Source: Streptomyces malaysiense (GTDB taxonomy: Bacteria; Actinomycetota; Actinomycetes; Streptomycetales; Streptomycetaceae). From it: a stretch of 64,000 nucleotides of DNA. A program made the position numbers and the translations under genes. Positions 25,495 through 33,573 of this stretch are shown one piece after another. Location of the stretch: contig NZ_LBDA02000025.1 in assembly GCF_000980885.2 (NCBI RefSeq), forward strand, positions 19,164 through 83,163. The letters run 5' to 3'. Numbering within the stretch: the stretch's first letter is position 1; every line of letters starts with the position of its first letter. The notes under the pieces were generated by a model that was not told the origin of the DNA, made no database searches, and worked only from the letters and a program-made list of their open reading frames with translations.

Positions 25495-27003
25495 ATGAAC
25501 GACTTTTCCCGTCGCCGGCTGCTCAAGACCTCGGCGGCCGCCGGTGCCGGCGCCGTCGTCGTGCCGGGTGCCGCCGCTGCCGCCGCCCCCGCCGCGAGCG
25601 CCGTGACAGACGCCCCGGGGAGCGGAGGGCAGGGAGGGAAATGCCCGCCGGCAAAGCTGACCGGCCGCATCGTCCGCCCCGAGGACTCCGGGTACACGGA
25701 CGCGCGCCTCGGCTGGGACCAGCTCTTCTCGCACTACCCACTGGTCATCGTCTTCGCGCAGAACACCCAGGACGTGGTCAACGCCCTCACGTGGGCGCGG
25801 CAGAACGACGTCGCGGTACGGATCCGCAGCGGCCGCCACGCCCTGGAGGGCTGGTCGAACGTCGACAGCGGCATCGTGATCGACATCAGCGAACTGAAGT
25901 CGGTCCGCATCGACGCCGCCGCCCGCGTCGCGACCGTCGGCGCCGGACTCAACCAGCTGGAAGCGGTGACCACACTCGCGAAGCGGAACTTCGCGGTGAC
26001 GACGGGCACCGAGGGCAGCGTAGGCCTGTCCGGGGCGACACTCGGCGGCGGCTTCGGCTTCCTCACCCGCTGGCTCGGCATGGCCTGCGACAGCCTCATC
26101 GGCGCCGAGATCGTCGTCGCGGAGGGCGATGAGTGCGCGAAGGTCGTCAAGGCCGACCTGAACCACAACTCGGACCTGCTCTGGGCGCTGCGCGGAGCGG
26201 GTAACGGCAACTTCGGCATCGTCACCTCGCTCACGTACAAACTGGCCCCGCTCAAGAGCGTCACGTATCTGCAGGCCACATGGGACGGAACCGGCGACCT
26301 GCGCAGGATCTTCGAGGCCTACCAGCGCACCACGCCGTACACCGACGCCCGACTCGGCACCCAGCTCGAAGCCCACCGGAACCAGCTCCTGCTGTTCGCG
26401 GTCCTCCCGGAGGGGACACCCACGGAGACGAGGAGACTGCTGGCCCCGATCCTGTCGATCGGCAGCCCCCAGGTCACGACGCAGGTGGGCAACTGGGGCG
26501 ACATCTACGCGGGGTTCCAGATCCCGATCGAGAACGAGCCCGCGAACTGGAAGTTCTACTCCCAGTTCGCGAAGAAGCCGTTCCCGGGCGAGGCGATCGA
26601 CATCGTCTCCGCGTTCGTCAAGGACGCCCCCACGGACGACAGCAACTACTTCGTCCAGGCGTTCGGCGGGAACGTCCGGAGGAACCCCCACGGCGGCACG
26701 GCCTTCCCGCACCGCGACGCGCTCTTCTACGCCGAGCCCGGCGCCGGCTGGGGCACGCGCAGCGACCAGCCGGGCATCTGCGACCCGCTCACTCCACGCG
26801 CCCAGGCCTGGATCGCGGAGTTCAGCCAGGCACTGCGCCCCTATGTCAACGGCGCCTACGTCAACGTGCCGAACGTCAGCCTGCAGGACTGGGAGACCGC
26901 CTACTGGGAATCCAACTTCGACCGGCTGCGCAGGCTCAAGGCCAAGTACGACCCGCACAACATCTTCCAGTACGACCAGAGCATCCCGCCCGCGTCCTGC
27001 TGA
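25495..27003 (+). CDS. Tat-exported FAD-dependent oxidoreductase (berberine-bridge-enzyme-like)
   Basis: The 502-aa protein starts MNDFSRRRLL with AAAGGA upstream. The N-terminus is a twin-arginine signal (SRRRLLKTSAAAGAGAVVV, then an Ala-rich run ending near residue 45), so it is folded and exported with its flavin. The FAD-binding part has IRSGRHALEGWS, whose His corresponds to the covalent FAD ligand, and GATLGGGFGFLTRWLG. The second ligand Cys of bicovalent enzymes is absent (TGTEGSVGLSG at that place). The BBE C-terminal motif appears as LKAKYDPHNIFQYDQSI. Such enzymes oxidise sugars, alkaloids or polyketides using oxygen; the substrate is unknown. It ends at a strong terminator and stands alone. 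Confidence 0.88.
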   Translation: MNDFSRRRLLKTSAAAGAGAVVVPGAAAAAAPAASAVTDAPGSGGQGGKCPPAKLTGRIVRPEDSGYTDARLGWDQLFSHYPLVIVFAQNTQDVVNALTWARQNDVAVRIRSGRHALEGWSNVDSGIVIDISELKSVRIDAAARVATVGAGLNQLEAVTTLAKRNFAVTTGTEGSVGLSGATLGGGFGFLTRWLGMACDSLIGAEIVVAEGDECAKVVKADLNHNSDLLWALRGAGNGNFGIVTSLTYKLAPLKSVTYLQATWDGTGDLRRIFEAYQRTTPYTDARLGTQLEAHRNQLLLFAVLPEGTPTETRRLLAPILSIGSPQVTTQVGNWGDIYAGFQIPIENEPANWKFYSQFAKKPFPGEAIDIVSAFVKDAPTDDSNYFVQAFGGNVRRNPHGGTAFPHRDALFYAEPGAGWGTRSDQPGICDPLTPRAQAWIAEFSQALRPYVNGAYVNVPNVSLQDWETAYWESNFDRLRRLKAKYDPHNIFQYDQSIPPASC

Positions 27004-27011
27004 CCTGGTAC

Positions 27012-27048
27012 GACCGAGCCCCCTCCCCGACCGGGAGGGGGCTCGGTC
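27012..27048 (+). terminator. Terminator of the flavin oxidase gene
   Basis: A perfect 16-bp stem, GACCGAGCCCCCTCCC at 27012-27027 pairing with 27033-27048, encloses the 5-base loop CGACC. It begins nine bases after the stop codon. Confidence 0.9.
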
Positions 27049-27438
27049 ATACCTACCCGCCCTGAGCGTTCACCGCGCAATCGCCGGAACCCAGGGACCA
27101 CGGCGCCCGCCCACCGCGGCCTCATCCGTGGCCGGGCCCCGTGGACGCGGGGGGGGCGCGGCGGGGCTGCCGGCTCGCCCGCACCGGGAAAACCACAACC
27201 TCCACCCGCCACAAGAATTGCCCATGACACGGCAAAAATTCCCCAATTGTCAGGCGTTTTGAGTTGATTTCAATATGGCGACCCAGACCGCGCGCTCCGT
27301 GCGAACCCATAAGGTCAGCCGCGGCCGGTGATCGACTGGCCACAACCTGCCCTGCGACAGGTTCCGTACATGCGCCGCTGTACATGCCGGACGGCCGCAG
27401 GCGCATTGCTCCGCCCCAGTGACCCCTGAAGGACTCCG
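27049..27438. other. 390-base gap upstream of the lipoprotein gene
   Basis: No gene is supported. A low-GC patch at 27225-27280 contains a possible promoter. The remaining sequence before the lipoprotein has near-repeats around GTACATG (27366-27385) that may fold, but no known element is recognised. Confidence 0.5.
27247..27276 (+). promoter_or_regulatory. Candidate promoter for the lipoprotein gene
   Basis: TTGTCA at 27247-27252 and CAATAT at 27271-27276 are 18 bases apart in an AT-rich patch. If used, the leader would be about 155 bases. Confidence 0.35.
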
Positions 27439-28164
27439 ATGCGTTTCTCGCCCCGTGCCGCCACCAAGATGCTCGCCGCCGCGGTCCTCCCGCTGGCCCT
27501 CGCCGCCTGCTCCGCCGGATCCAACGGATCCAACGGATCCAACGGATCCGGCAGTGGCTCGTCGCACGCCGCCAAGCCCAAGGCCCCGAGCGCCAAACTG
27601 CTGACGGGGACCCAGTTGAAGAAGGCCCTGGCGCCCGCATCGTTCTTCCCGGCCGGGCTCTCCCTCACGTCCCAGTCCTCTGTGGACACCGGCACCACGT
27701 ACCAGTCGCAGGACGTCAAGAGCCTGGGGAAGCCCGACTGCACGAGCCTGGAAGGCACCGCCTGGATCTCCATGACGAACATCACGGGGGTGTCGTTCGC
27801 GCAGAACGGCTACTCGGCCGAGCACTCGGAGATGGACCAGGAGATCGACGTCTTCCGTGGCACCACCGCGGCGACGGTGATGAAGCGCCTACGGACCATC
27901 GGGGCCATGTGCGCGACGTTCAACGACGTCAGAGAACACGCTGCCTTCAAGGTCTCGAGCCGCACCATAACCGGTCTCGGCGACGATGCCTACGCCATGA
28001 CCGAGTCCAGCAACGTGTACGAGAACGGCGCCACGCTGATCGCCGTCCGTAAGGGAACCGCAGTCATCACCGTGCTCTCCAACCACGACAACGGCGCCGT
28101 CTCCGGGAAGAAGCTCGCGGAACACATCCTCGCGTCGCTGGAGCAGACGATGAAGACCGCCTGA
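27439..28164 (+). CDS. Secreted lipoprotein of unknown function
   Basis: The 241-aa protein starts MRFSPRAATK with AAGGA at a good distance. A type II signal peptide ends in the lipobox LAAC (Cys near residue 29). After it comes a Gly/Asn/Ser linker encoded by a tandem DNA repeat, and then a folded domain of about 185 residues with two Cys (KPDCTSLEG, GAMCATFND) and strand-rich segments (WISMTNITGVSFAQNGY, TLIAVRKGTAVITVLSN). The style resembles PknH-sensor-like or other extracytoplasmic lipoproteins common in Streptomyces, but I cannot assign a family. It is expected to be anchored on the outer face of the membrane. The gene stands alone, followed by transposase remains. Confidence 0.8.
   Translation: MRFSPRAATKMLAAAVLPLALAACSAGSNGSNGSNGSGSGSSHAAKPKAPSAKLLTGTQLKKALAPASFFPAGLSLTSQSSVDTGTTYQSQDVKSLGKPDCTSLEGTAWISMTNITGVSFAQNGYSAEHSEMDQEIDVFRGTTAATVMKRLRTIGAMCATFNDVREHAAFKVSSRTITGLGDDAYAMTESSNVYENGATLIAVRKGTAVITVLSNHDNGAVSGKKLAEHILASLEQTMKTA
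27517..27549 (+). repeat. 9-bp tandem repeat GGATCCAAC in the lipoprotein linker
   Basis: Three copies of GGATCCAAC plus a partial fourth (GGATCC) lie just after the lipobox codon and encode Gly-Ser-Asn units. The perfect identity suggests recent copy-number change by slippage, which would vary the tether length. Confidence 0.85.
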
Positions 28165-28229
28165 CCAGGCGCTCAGGGAGGCGACCCGCTCCCGGACTCC
28201 GGACCAGTACCGTGAAGCCATGGGCCTGG

Positions 28230-28470
28230 CGGGGTCGTCCAGGGGTTGTAGGCGGCGGTTCGCCGTACGTGAGGAGCGGAGCCCCGGTAGAACCGGCAGT
28301 CGACCAAGACGAGCCGTTCGCAAGGACCGGAGGCTCCGCTGTCCCCAGGTCGTGGGTGCGGCCCGGCAGGGCGGGCGAGAGCCACAGCAGCCGGCCGCCG
28401 GGATCGGTGACCACCTGCACGTTCACGCCGTGCCGCGCGTCAGCCAGGCTGGCGCGTGGCGGAGACAGAG
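28230..28470 (-). pseudogene. Decayed IS5-type transposase fragment
   Basis: One minus-strand frame reads HGVNVQVVTDPGGRLLWLSPAL then PGRTHDL (about 28337-28438), the well-known DDE-transposase core of IS5-like elements. A different frame (about 28230-28320) continues with LVLVDCRFYRGSAPHVR, matching the following ADRAYQGAG-VRTPYK part. The frame change, the missing start and the missing C-terminus show a dead remnant. No terminal inverted repeats or target duplication are recognised. It supports mobile-element activity between the two radical-SAM partners. Confidence 0.6.
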
Positions 28471-28565
28471 GCGCGGCCGGCCGGCACCCGAGCCGCGCGC
28501 GCTGAGGGGACGCAGCCGCCTTGAACCCAGTCGCACAAATCGCTCCAGCTGGACTGACAGGCCGC

Positions 28566-28769
28566 TCAGACCCACTCCACCTCGGAAACGATGTACGGGG
28601 CACTTCCAGGGCCCGGCAACGGCGTCCGAGAGGGCACGGGCGGCGCCGACGGGCGAGGGACCGAAGTGCCGACCGCAGCCAGCGCAGCCGTCACATCCCC
28701 CTCGCTCACCCCCGCCAGCGCCTCCATCACCCGATCGAGCGCCTCGCTCACGTCAGTGCGCGTGACCAC
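28566..28769 (-). CDS. Possible small protein overlapping the radical SAM stop
   Basis: A GTG at 28769, 17 bases inside the end of the radical SAM gene, opens a 67-codon frame: a helix (TDVSEALDRVMEALAGVSEGDVTAAL, given here as SEALDRVMEALAG and GDVTAALAAVG), then a Pro-rich linker and the end VSEVEWV. Third positions are about 80 percent G/C, which fits a coding frame, and overlap with the upstream gene suggests coupling. There are no recognised motifs and no clear ribosome site. It may instead be an eroded end of a longer gene. Confidence 0.35.
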   Translation of the reverse strand: MVTRTDVSEALDRVMEALAGVSEGDVTAALAAVGTSVPRPSAPPVPSRTPLPGPGSAPYIVSEVEWV

Positions 28770-30729
28770 TCGAAGCGGGCGCCGGACCAGCGTTCTTGAC
28801 CGTCAGAGGAAGCAACTTCTTGCCGGTCGGGCCGATTTGTATGGCCGTGTCCATCTGCGGGCAGACGCCGCAGTCGAAGCACGGGGTCCAGCGGCAGTCC
28901 TCGACCTCGGTCTCGTCGAGGGCGTCCTGCCAGTCCTCCCAGAGCCAGTCCTTGTCCAGGCCGGAGTCGAGGTGGTCCCAGGGAAGGACCTCCTCGTAGG
29001 TGCGCTCGCGGGTGGTGTACCAGTCGACATCGACGCCGTGGGCGGCGAGGGCCTTGTCGGCGCAGGCCATCCAGCGGTCGTAGGAGAAGTGCTCGCGCCA
29101 GCCGTCGAAGCGGCCGCCGTCCTCGTAGACGGCGCGGATGACGTCGCCGATACGGCGGTCGCCGCGGGACAGCAGGCCCTCCACGATGCCGGGCTTGCCG
29201 TCGTGGTAGCGGAAGCCGATGGAACGGCCGTACTTCTTGTCGCCGCGGATCTTGTCGCGCAGCTTCGCCAGGCGTGCGTCCGTCTCCTCCGCCGAGAGCT
29301 GCGGGGCCCACTGGAAGGGGGTGTGGGGCTTGGGGACGAAGCCGCCGATCGAGACGGTGCAGCGGATGTCGTTGGCCCCCGACACCTCGCGGCCCTTCTG
29401 GATGACGTGGGTCGCCATGTCGGCGATCTGGAGCACGTCCTCGTCGGTCTCCGTGGGCAGGCCGCACATGAAGTACAGCTTCACCTGGCGCCAGCCGTTG
29501 CCGTAGGCGGTGGCGACCGTACGGATCAGGTCCTCCTCCGAGACCATCTTGTTGATGACCTTGCGCATACGCTCGGAGCCGCCCTCGGGGGCGAAGGTCA
29601 GACCGGAACGGCGGCCGTTGCGGGTCAGCTCGTTGGCCAGGTCGACGTTGAAGGCGTCCACGCGGGTGGAGGGCAGCGACAGGCCGATCTTGTCGTCCGT
29701 GTAGCGGTCCGCGAGGCCCTTGGCGATGTCGCCGATCTCCGAGTGGTCCGCGGAGGACAGGGAGAGGAGGCCGACCTCCTCGAAGCCCGTGGCGTTCAGG
29801 CCGCGCTCCACCATGTCGCCGATGCCCGTGATCGAGCGCTCGCGCACCGGGCGGGTGATCATGCCCGCCTGGCAGAAGCGGCAGCCGCGGGTGCAGCCGC
29901 GGAAGATCTCCACCGACATGCGCTCGTGGACGGTCTCGGCCAGCGGCACGAGGGGCTGCTTGGGGTAGGGCCACTCGTCCAGGTCCATGACGGTGTGCTT
30001 GGAGACCCGCCACGGCACGCCCGACCTGTTCGGCACGACGCGGCCGATCCGGCCGTCGGGGAGGTACTCGACGTCGTAGAACGCCGGGATGTACACCGAG
30101 CCCGTCCTCGCCAGCCGGAAGAGGACCTCCTCGCGGCCGCCGGGGCGGCCCTCGGCCTTCCACTCCCGGATGATCCGGGTCATGTCCAGCACGGCCTGCT
30201 CGCCGTCACCGATGATCGCCGCGTCGATGAAGTCGGCGATCGGCTCCGGGTTGAACGCCGCGTGGCCGCCGGCCAGGACGATCGGGTCGTCCTCGGTGCG
30301 GTCCTTGGACTCCAGCGGGATTGCGGCAAGGTCGAGGGCGGTGAGCATGTTCGTGTAGCCCAGCTCCGTGGAGAAGCTGAGGCCGAACACGTCGAACGCC
30401 TTCACCGGCCGGTGGGCGTCCACCGTGAACTGCGGGACGCGGTGCTCGCGCATCAGCGCCTCCAGGTCCGGCCACACGCTGTACGTGCGCTCGGCGAGGA
30501 CGCCGTCCTGCTCGTTGAGCACCTCGTAGAGGATCATGACGCCCTGGTTGGGCAGACCGACCTCGTAGGCGTCCGGGTACATGAGCGCCCAGCGGACGTC
30601 GCACTCGTCCCAGTCCTTGACGGTGGAGTTGAGTTCTCCGCCTACGTACTGGATCGGCTTCTGCACGTGCGGGAGCAGAGCTTCGAGCTGCGGGAAAACC
30701 GACTCGACAGGCATCTCGCGAACCTTCAT
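28753..30729 (-). CDS. TIGR03960-type B12-binding radical SAM protein
   Basis: The 658-aa protein starts MKVREMPVES. An N-terminal cobalamin-binding-like region (residues about 30-200) includes RWALMYPDAYEVG and ELGYTNMLTALDLA. The radical SAM cluster motif is RGCTRGCRFCQAG (CxxxCxxC) near residue 290. The C-terminal part has a further Cys cluster, CRWTPCFDCGVC, which may hold a second metal site. The family always pairs with the DUF2344 protein, here at 23113-23889. The reaction is not established to my knowledge. It is the last clearly conserved gene before the accessory segment of oxidase, lipoprotein and transposase remains. Confidence 0.92.
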   Translation of the reverse strand: MKVREMPVESVFPQLEALLPHVQKPIQYVGGELNSTVKDWDECDVRWALMYPDAYEVGLPNQGVMILYEVLNEQDGVLAERTYSVWPDLEALMREHRVPQFTVDAHRPVKAFDVFGLSFSTELGYTNMLTALDLAAIPLESKDRTEDDPIVLAGGHAAFNPEPIADFIDAAIIGDGEQAVLDMTRIIREWKAEGRPGGREEVLFRLARTGSVYIPAFYDVEYLPDGRIGRVVPNRSGVPWRVSKHTVMDLDEWPYPKQPLVPLAETVHERMSVEIFRGCTRGCRFCQAGMITRPVRERSITGIGDMVERGLNATGFEEVGLLSLSSADHSEIGDIAKGLADRYTDDKIGLSLPSTRVDAFNVDLANELTRNGRRSGLTFAPEGGSERMRKVINKMVSEEDLIRTVATAYGNGWRQVKLYFMCGLPTETDEDVLQIADMATHVIQKGREVSGANDIRCTVSIGGFVPKPHTPFQWAPQLSAEETDARLAKLRDKIRGDKKYGRSIGFRYHDGKPGIVEGLLSRGDRRIGDVIRAVYEDGGRFDGWREHFSYDRWMACADKALAAHGVDVDWYTTRERTYEEVLPWDHLDSGLDKDWLWEDWQDALDETEVEDCRWTPCFDCGVCPQMDTAIQIGPTGKKLLPLTVKNAGPAPASSGHAH

Positions 30730-30784
30730 GAGCTGACAGGGGTGACCATCCAGCGTAACCCGCCCGCGGCCCTCCTCCGAACGG

Positions 30785-32284
30785 TCAGCCGAACGAGCGG
30801 TCCGCGACCCCGCGCCACCGCGCGGGCAGCTCGGCCTCCGCTACCGCCGCCCGCGCCTCCTCCCTGCCGTACAGCACCCCGTAGGGGAACGCGCTCTCCC
30901 CCGCCGCATGGGCCACCGCGGCCAGCTCGCGCAGGGTGCGCCGGGCCATGACGCTGTCCTGGTGGTCACCGAGCAGGGTGGTGAGGGACTTCATGGCGGC
31001 GGTGAGCCGGCGGGCGGGGGCGCCGAGCGCGGGGGTCGCGGCCTCGGCGGCGTACCGGGTCCGCTTGGCCTTCTTGCGGGCCTCGTGCAGGGCGAGGTCG
31101 CGCTCCGTGCCGGGCGGCAGGTCCAGCGCCCGCTCGACGCGGGCGGTGAGCTTCGCGAGGTCCTTGTGCACGGCCTCGCCGAGCGCCTTCCCCGGTTTGC
31201 GCCCGGCCGCCTCGCGCAGCGGTGGGTCCGCGAGCAGGGCGTCCAGGGTGTTCAGCAGGGCGAGGTGGCGGGGGGAGTCCAGGACGCCGGCGAGGTGGGC
31301 GGGGGCGCCGGCGCCGCGGGCCCGTGCCCAGGACGTGAGGCGTTCGTGGACCGGCCCGGTGGCCAGGGTGGCCGGGAGGGCGTCGAGGGCGGTGGTCAGC
31401 CGCTCGGCGAGTACCTCCTGGTCGCGGTCGACGCCCAGCTCGCCCGCGAGCCACTTCAGCTCGGCGGCGACGGGCTCGGTGGCGGCGCGGTCGAGGACGG
31501 CGCGGAAGGTGCGCAGGGCGCTGCGGGCGCGGCGGGTGGCGACCCGCATCCGGTGCACGGTGTCGGGGGTGCCGAGGCGGACGGCGGGGTCGAGGGCGAC
31601 CAGGGCGTCCCGCTGGGCGCGGAGGTAGGCGAGGACGTGGTCGCCCGCGGTGACCGGCTCGGCGCGCGCGGGGGACGTGCGGAGCGGGCCGCCGGTGAGT
31701 TCGAGGGCGCGGGCGAGTTTGGAGGGCGAGGCGGACGGCCGTACGCCCGCTCCGGCCAGGCAGGTGTCCACGTGGTCGAGGAAGGCCGGGTCTCCCCCGT
31801 CGGCCAGTTCCACCTCGATCTCGGTCCACTGGGCGGTCCCGCCCGCGCCGGTGAGCCGTTCGGCCCGTACCGTGTCCGCGCTCGCCTCGGCCAGCAGGGT
31901 GCCGTCCGCGTCCGTCAGATGGCGCACGTCCCGGGCGGAGCGCAGCCGGACCAGGGGGACCAGTTCCGCCTCCCGGACCCGGGAGCGGACCAGGGCGGCG
32001 AGTTCCGCGGGGAGGGTGTCGGAGAGGGGGGCCCGGATCTCGTCGCGGATTCCGGGGGCGACCGGGAGCTTGAGATGCCAGCCGGCGTCGGAGCCGCCGG
32101 TGCGGCGGCGCAGGGTGAGGGAGGCGGCGGCGAGGCGCTGGTCGGCGGTGTCGTAGTAGGTGGCGTCCAGCTCGACCAGGCCCTTGTCGAGTACGGCGGC
32201 CACCCCGCCGATGCCGGTCAGGTCGGGCAGACCGCTGTCATCGGATTCGTACTTGCGCTCGATCTCGCGTTTCGTCTCCGCCAT
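30785..32284 (-). CDS. CYTH-CHAD two-domain protein
   Basis: The 499-aa protein starts MAETKREIERKYE, containing the ExExK signature of CYTH/triphosphate tunnel enzymes. The CYTH domain (residues about 5-205) includes YYDTADQRLAAASLTLRRR and WTEIEVEL. The CHAD domain (about 215-490) is all-helical and has conserved His and basic residues (HRMRVATRRARSALRTF, HEARKKAKRTRYAAEA). CYTH enzymes hydrolyse triphosphates; CHAD domains bind polyphosphate. The fusion suggests action on polyphosphate or a bound triphosphate in the cytosol. It lies between the radical SAM gene and the rodA-PBP2 operon. Confidence 0.92.
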   Translation of the reverse strand: MAETKREIERKYESDDSGLPDLTGIGGVAAVLDKGLVELDATYYDTADQRLAAASLTLRRRTGGSDAGWHLKLPVAPGIRDEIRAPLSDTLPAELAALVRSRVREAELVPLVRLRSARDVRHLTDADGTLLAEASADTVRAERLTGAGGTAQWTEIEVELADGGDPAFLDHVDTCLAGAGVRPSASPSKLARALELTGGPLRTSPARAEPVTAGDHVLAYLRAQRDALVALDPAVRLGTPDTVHRMRVATRRARSALRTFRAVLDRAATEPVAAELKWLAGELGVDRDQEVLAERLTTALDALPATLATGPVHERLTSWARARGAGAPAHLAGVLDSPRHLALLNTLDALLADPPLREAAGRKPGKALGEAVHKDLAKLTARVERALDLPPGTERDLALHEARKKAKRTRYAAEAATPALGAPARRLTAAMKSLTTLLGDHQDSVMARRTLRELAAVAHAAGESAFPYGVLYGREEARAAVAEAELPARWRGVADRSFG

Positions 32285-32334
32285 GGACCGAATCTAGTGC
32301 GCGGCGGGCCGGTGCGGCAGGGGGCGATCGCGGT

Positions 32335-32360
32335 GCGGGGCGGGAATGACCCCGCCCCGC
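32335..32360 (-). terminator. Terminator of the mre/rodA cluster
   Basis: GCGGGGCGGG (32335-32344) pairs with 32351-32360 across the loop AATGAC, 17 bases downstream of the rodA-type gene's stop codon. Confidence 0.65.
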
Positions 32361-32376
32361 GTCACGGTGCCCGGTG

Positions 32377-33573
32377 TCAGGCCGACATCGGCCGCTGCAC
32401 CTTGATCGACTGGAGCAGTCCCACGGCTATCCACACCGCGAACATCGATGATCCGCCGTATGACACGAAGGGCAGCGGCAGACCGGTGACCGGCATGATG
32501 CCGAGGGTCATGCCGATGTTCTCGAACGACTGGAAGGCGAACCAGGCCACGATTCCCGCGGCCACGATGGTGCCGTACAGCTCGGTCGAGTCGCGGGCGA
32601 TCCGGCAGGCGCGCCACAGGATGACGCCGATCAGGAAGATGATGAGTCCGGCGCCCAGGAAGCCCAGTTCCTCGCCCGCGACCGTGAACACGAAGTCGGT
32701 CTGCTGTTCGGGCACGAACTGGCCGGTGGTCTGCGAGCCGTGGAAGAGCCCGGCGCCGGTCAGTCCGCCGGAGCCGATGGCGATGCGGGCCTGGTTGGTG
32801 TTGTAGCCGACGCCGGCCGGGTCCAGGTCCGGGTTGGCGAAGGCCGCGAAGCGGTTGATCTGGTACTGGTCCAGGATGTGCAGCTGCCAGATGGCGATAC
32901 AGCCGACCACACCGGTGGCGAGCAGCCCGAACACCCAGCGGTTGGAGGCGCCGGAGGCGAGCAGCACGCCGAGGATGATGGCCACCATCGCCAGCACCGA
33001 GCCGAGGTCCGGCATCAGCAGCAGGATCATGCAGGGCACGGCCGCGAGTCCCAGGGACTGGGCCACCGTGCGGTGGTCCGGGAACGGCTTGTCGCCCGCG
33101 TCCACCCGCGCGGCCAGCAGCATGGCCATGCCGAGGATGATCGCGATCTTGAGGAACTCGGCGGGCTGGATGGAGAAGCCGCCGACCACGATCCAGTTGC
33201 GCTGGCCGTTGATGGTGGCGCCGAGCGGGGTGAGTACCACCAGGGCGAGCAGGACCGAGGCGCCGTAGAGGACCGGCACCGCGTTGCGCAGGGCGCGGTG
33301 GCCCAGCCAGAGGGTGGCGAGCATCAGGGCGAACCCGATGCCCAGGTTGATCAGATGGCGTTCCAGGAAGAAGTAGGGGTCTCCCTGGTTGATCTCGGTG
33401 CGGTTGCGGGTCGCCGAGAAGACCAGCATGGAGCCGATCAGCGACAGTGCCATCGCGGACAGGAGTATCGGCCAGTCCAGGCGCCGCGCCAGCGAGTCGC
33501 GGGCGAAGATCCTCGTCCAGCCGGCCCGCGCGGGTCCGTACCCGGAGACGGAGAAGCTGTTCGCGCCGGTCAT
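32377..33573 (-). CDS. RodA/FtsW-type SEDS protein (Sfr)
   Basis: The 398-aa protein has about ten membrane helices and SEDS signatures, for example GDKPFPDHRTVAQSLGLAAVP, the LMPDLGSVLAMVAI segment with the conserved Asp, and the C-terminal GLPLPFVSYGGSSM. SEDS proteins polymerise lipid II into glycan strands together with a class B PBP. The ATG overlaps the TGA of the PBP gene (ATGA), indicating coupled synthesis of the two partners. In S. coelicolor the protein in this place (Sfr) belongs to the spore-wall synthesising complex with MreB, MreC, MreD and PBP2. Confidence 0.95.
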   Translation of the reverse strand: MTGANSFSVSGYGPARAGWTRIFARDSLARRLDWPILLSAMALSLIGSMLVFSATRNRTEINQGDPYFFLERHLINLGIGFALMLATLWLGHRALRNAVPVLYGASVLLALVVLTPLGATINGQRNWIVVGGFSIQPAEFLKIAIILGMAMLLAARVDAGDKPFPDHRTVAQSLGLAAVPCMILLLMPDLGSVLAMVAIILGVLLASGASNRWVFGLLATGVVGCIAIWQLHILDQYQINRFAAFANPDLDPAGVGYNTNQARIAIGSGGLTGAGLFHGSQTTGQFVPEQQTDFVFTVAGEELGFLGAGLIIFLIGVILWRACRIARDSTELYGTIVAAGIVAWFAFQSFENIGMTLGIMPVTGLPLPFVSYGGSSMFAVWIAVGLLQSIKVQRPMSA

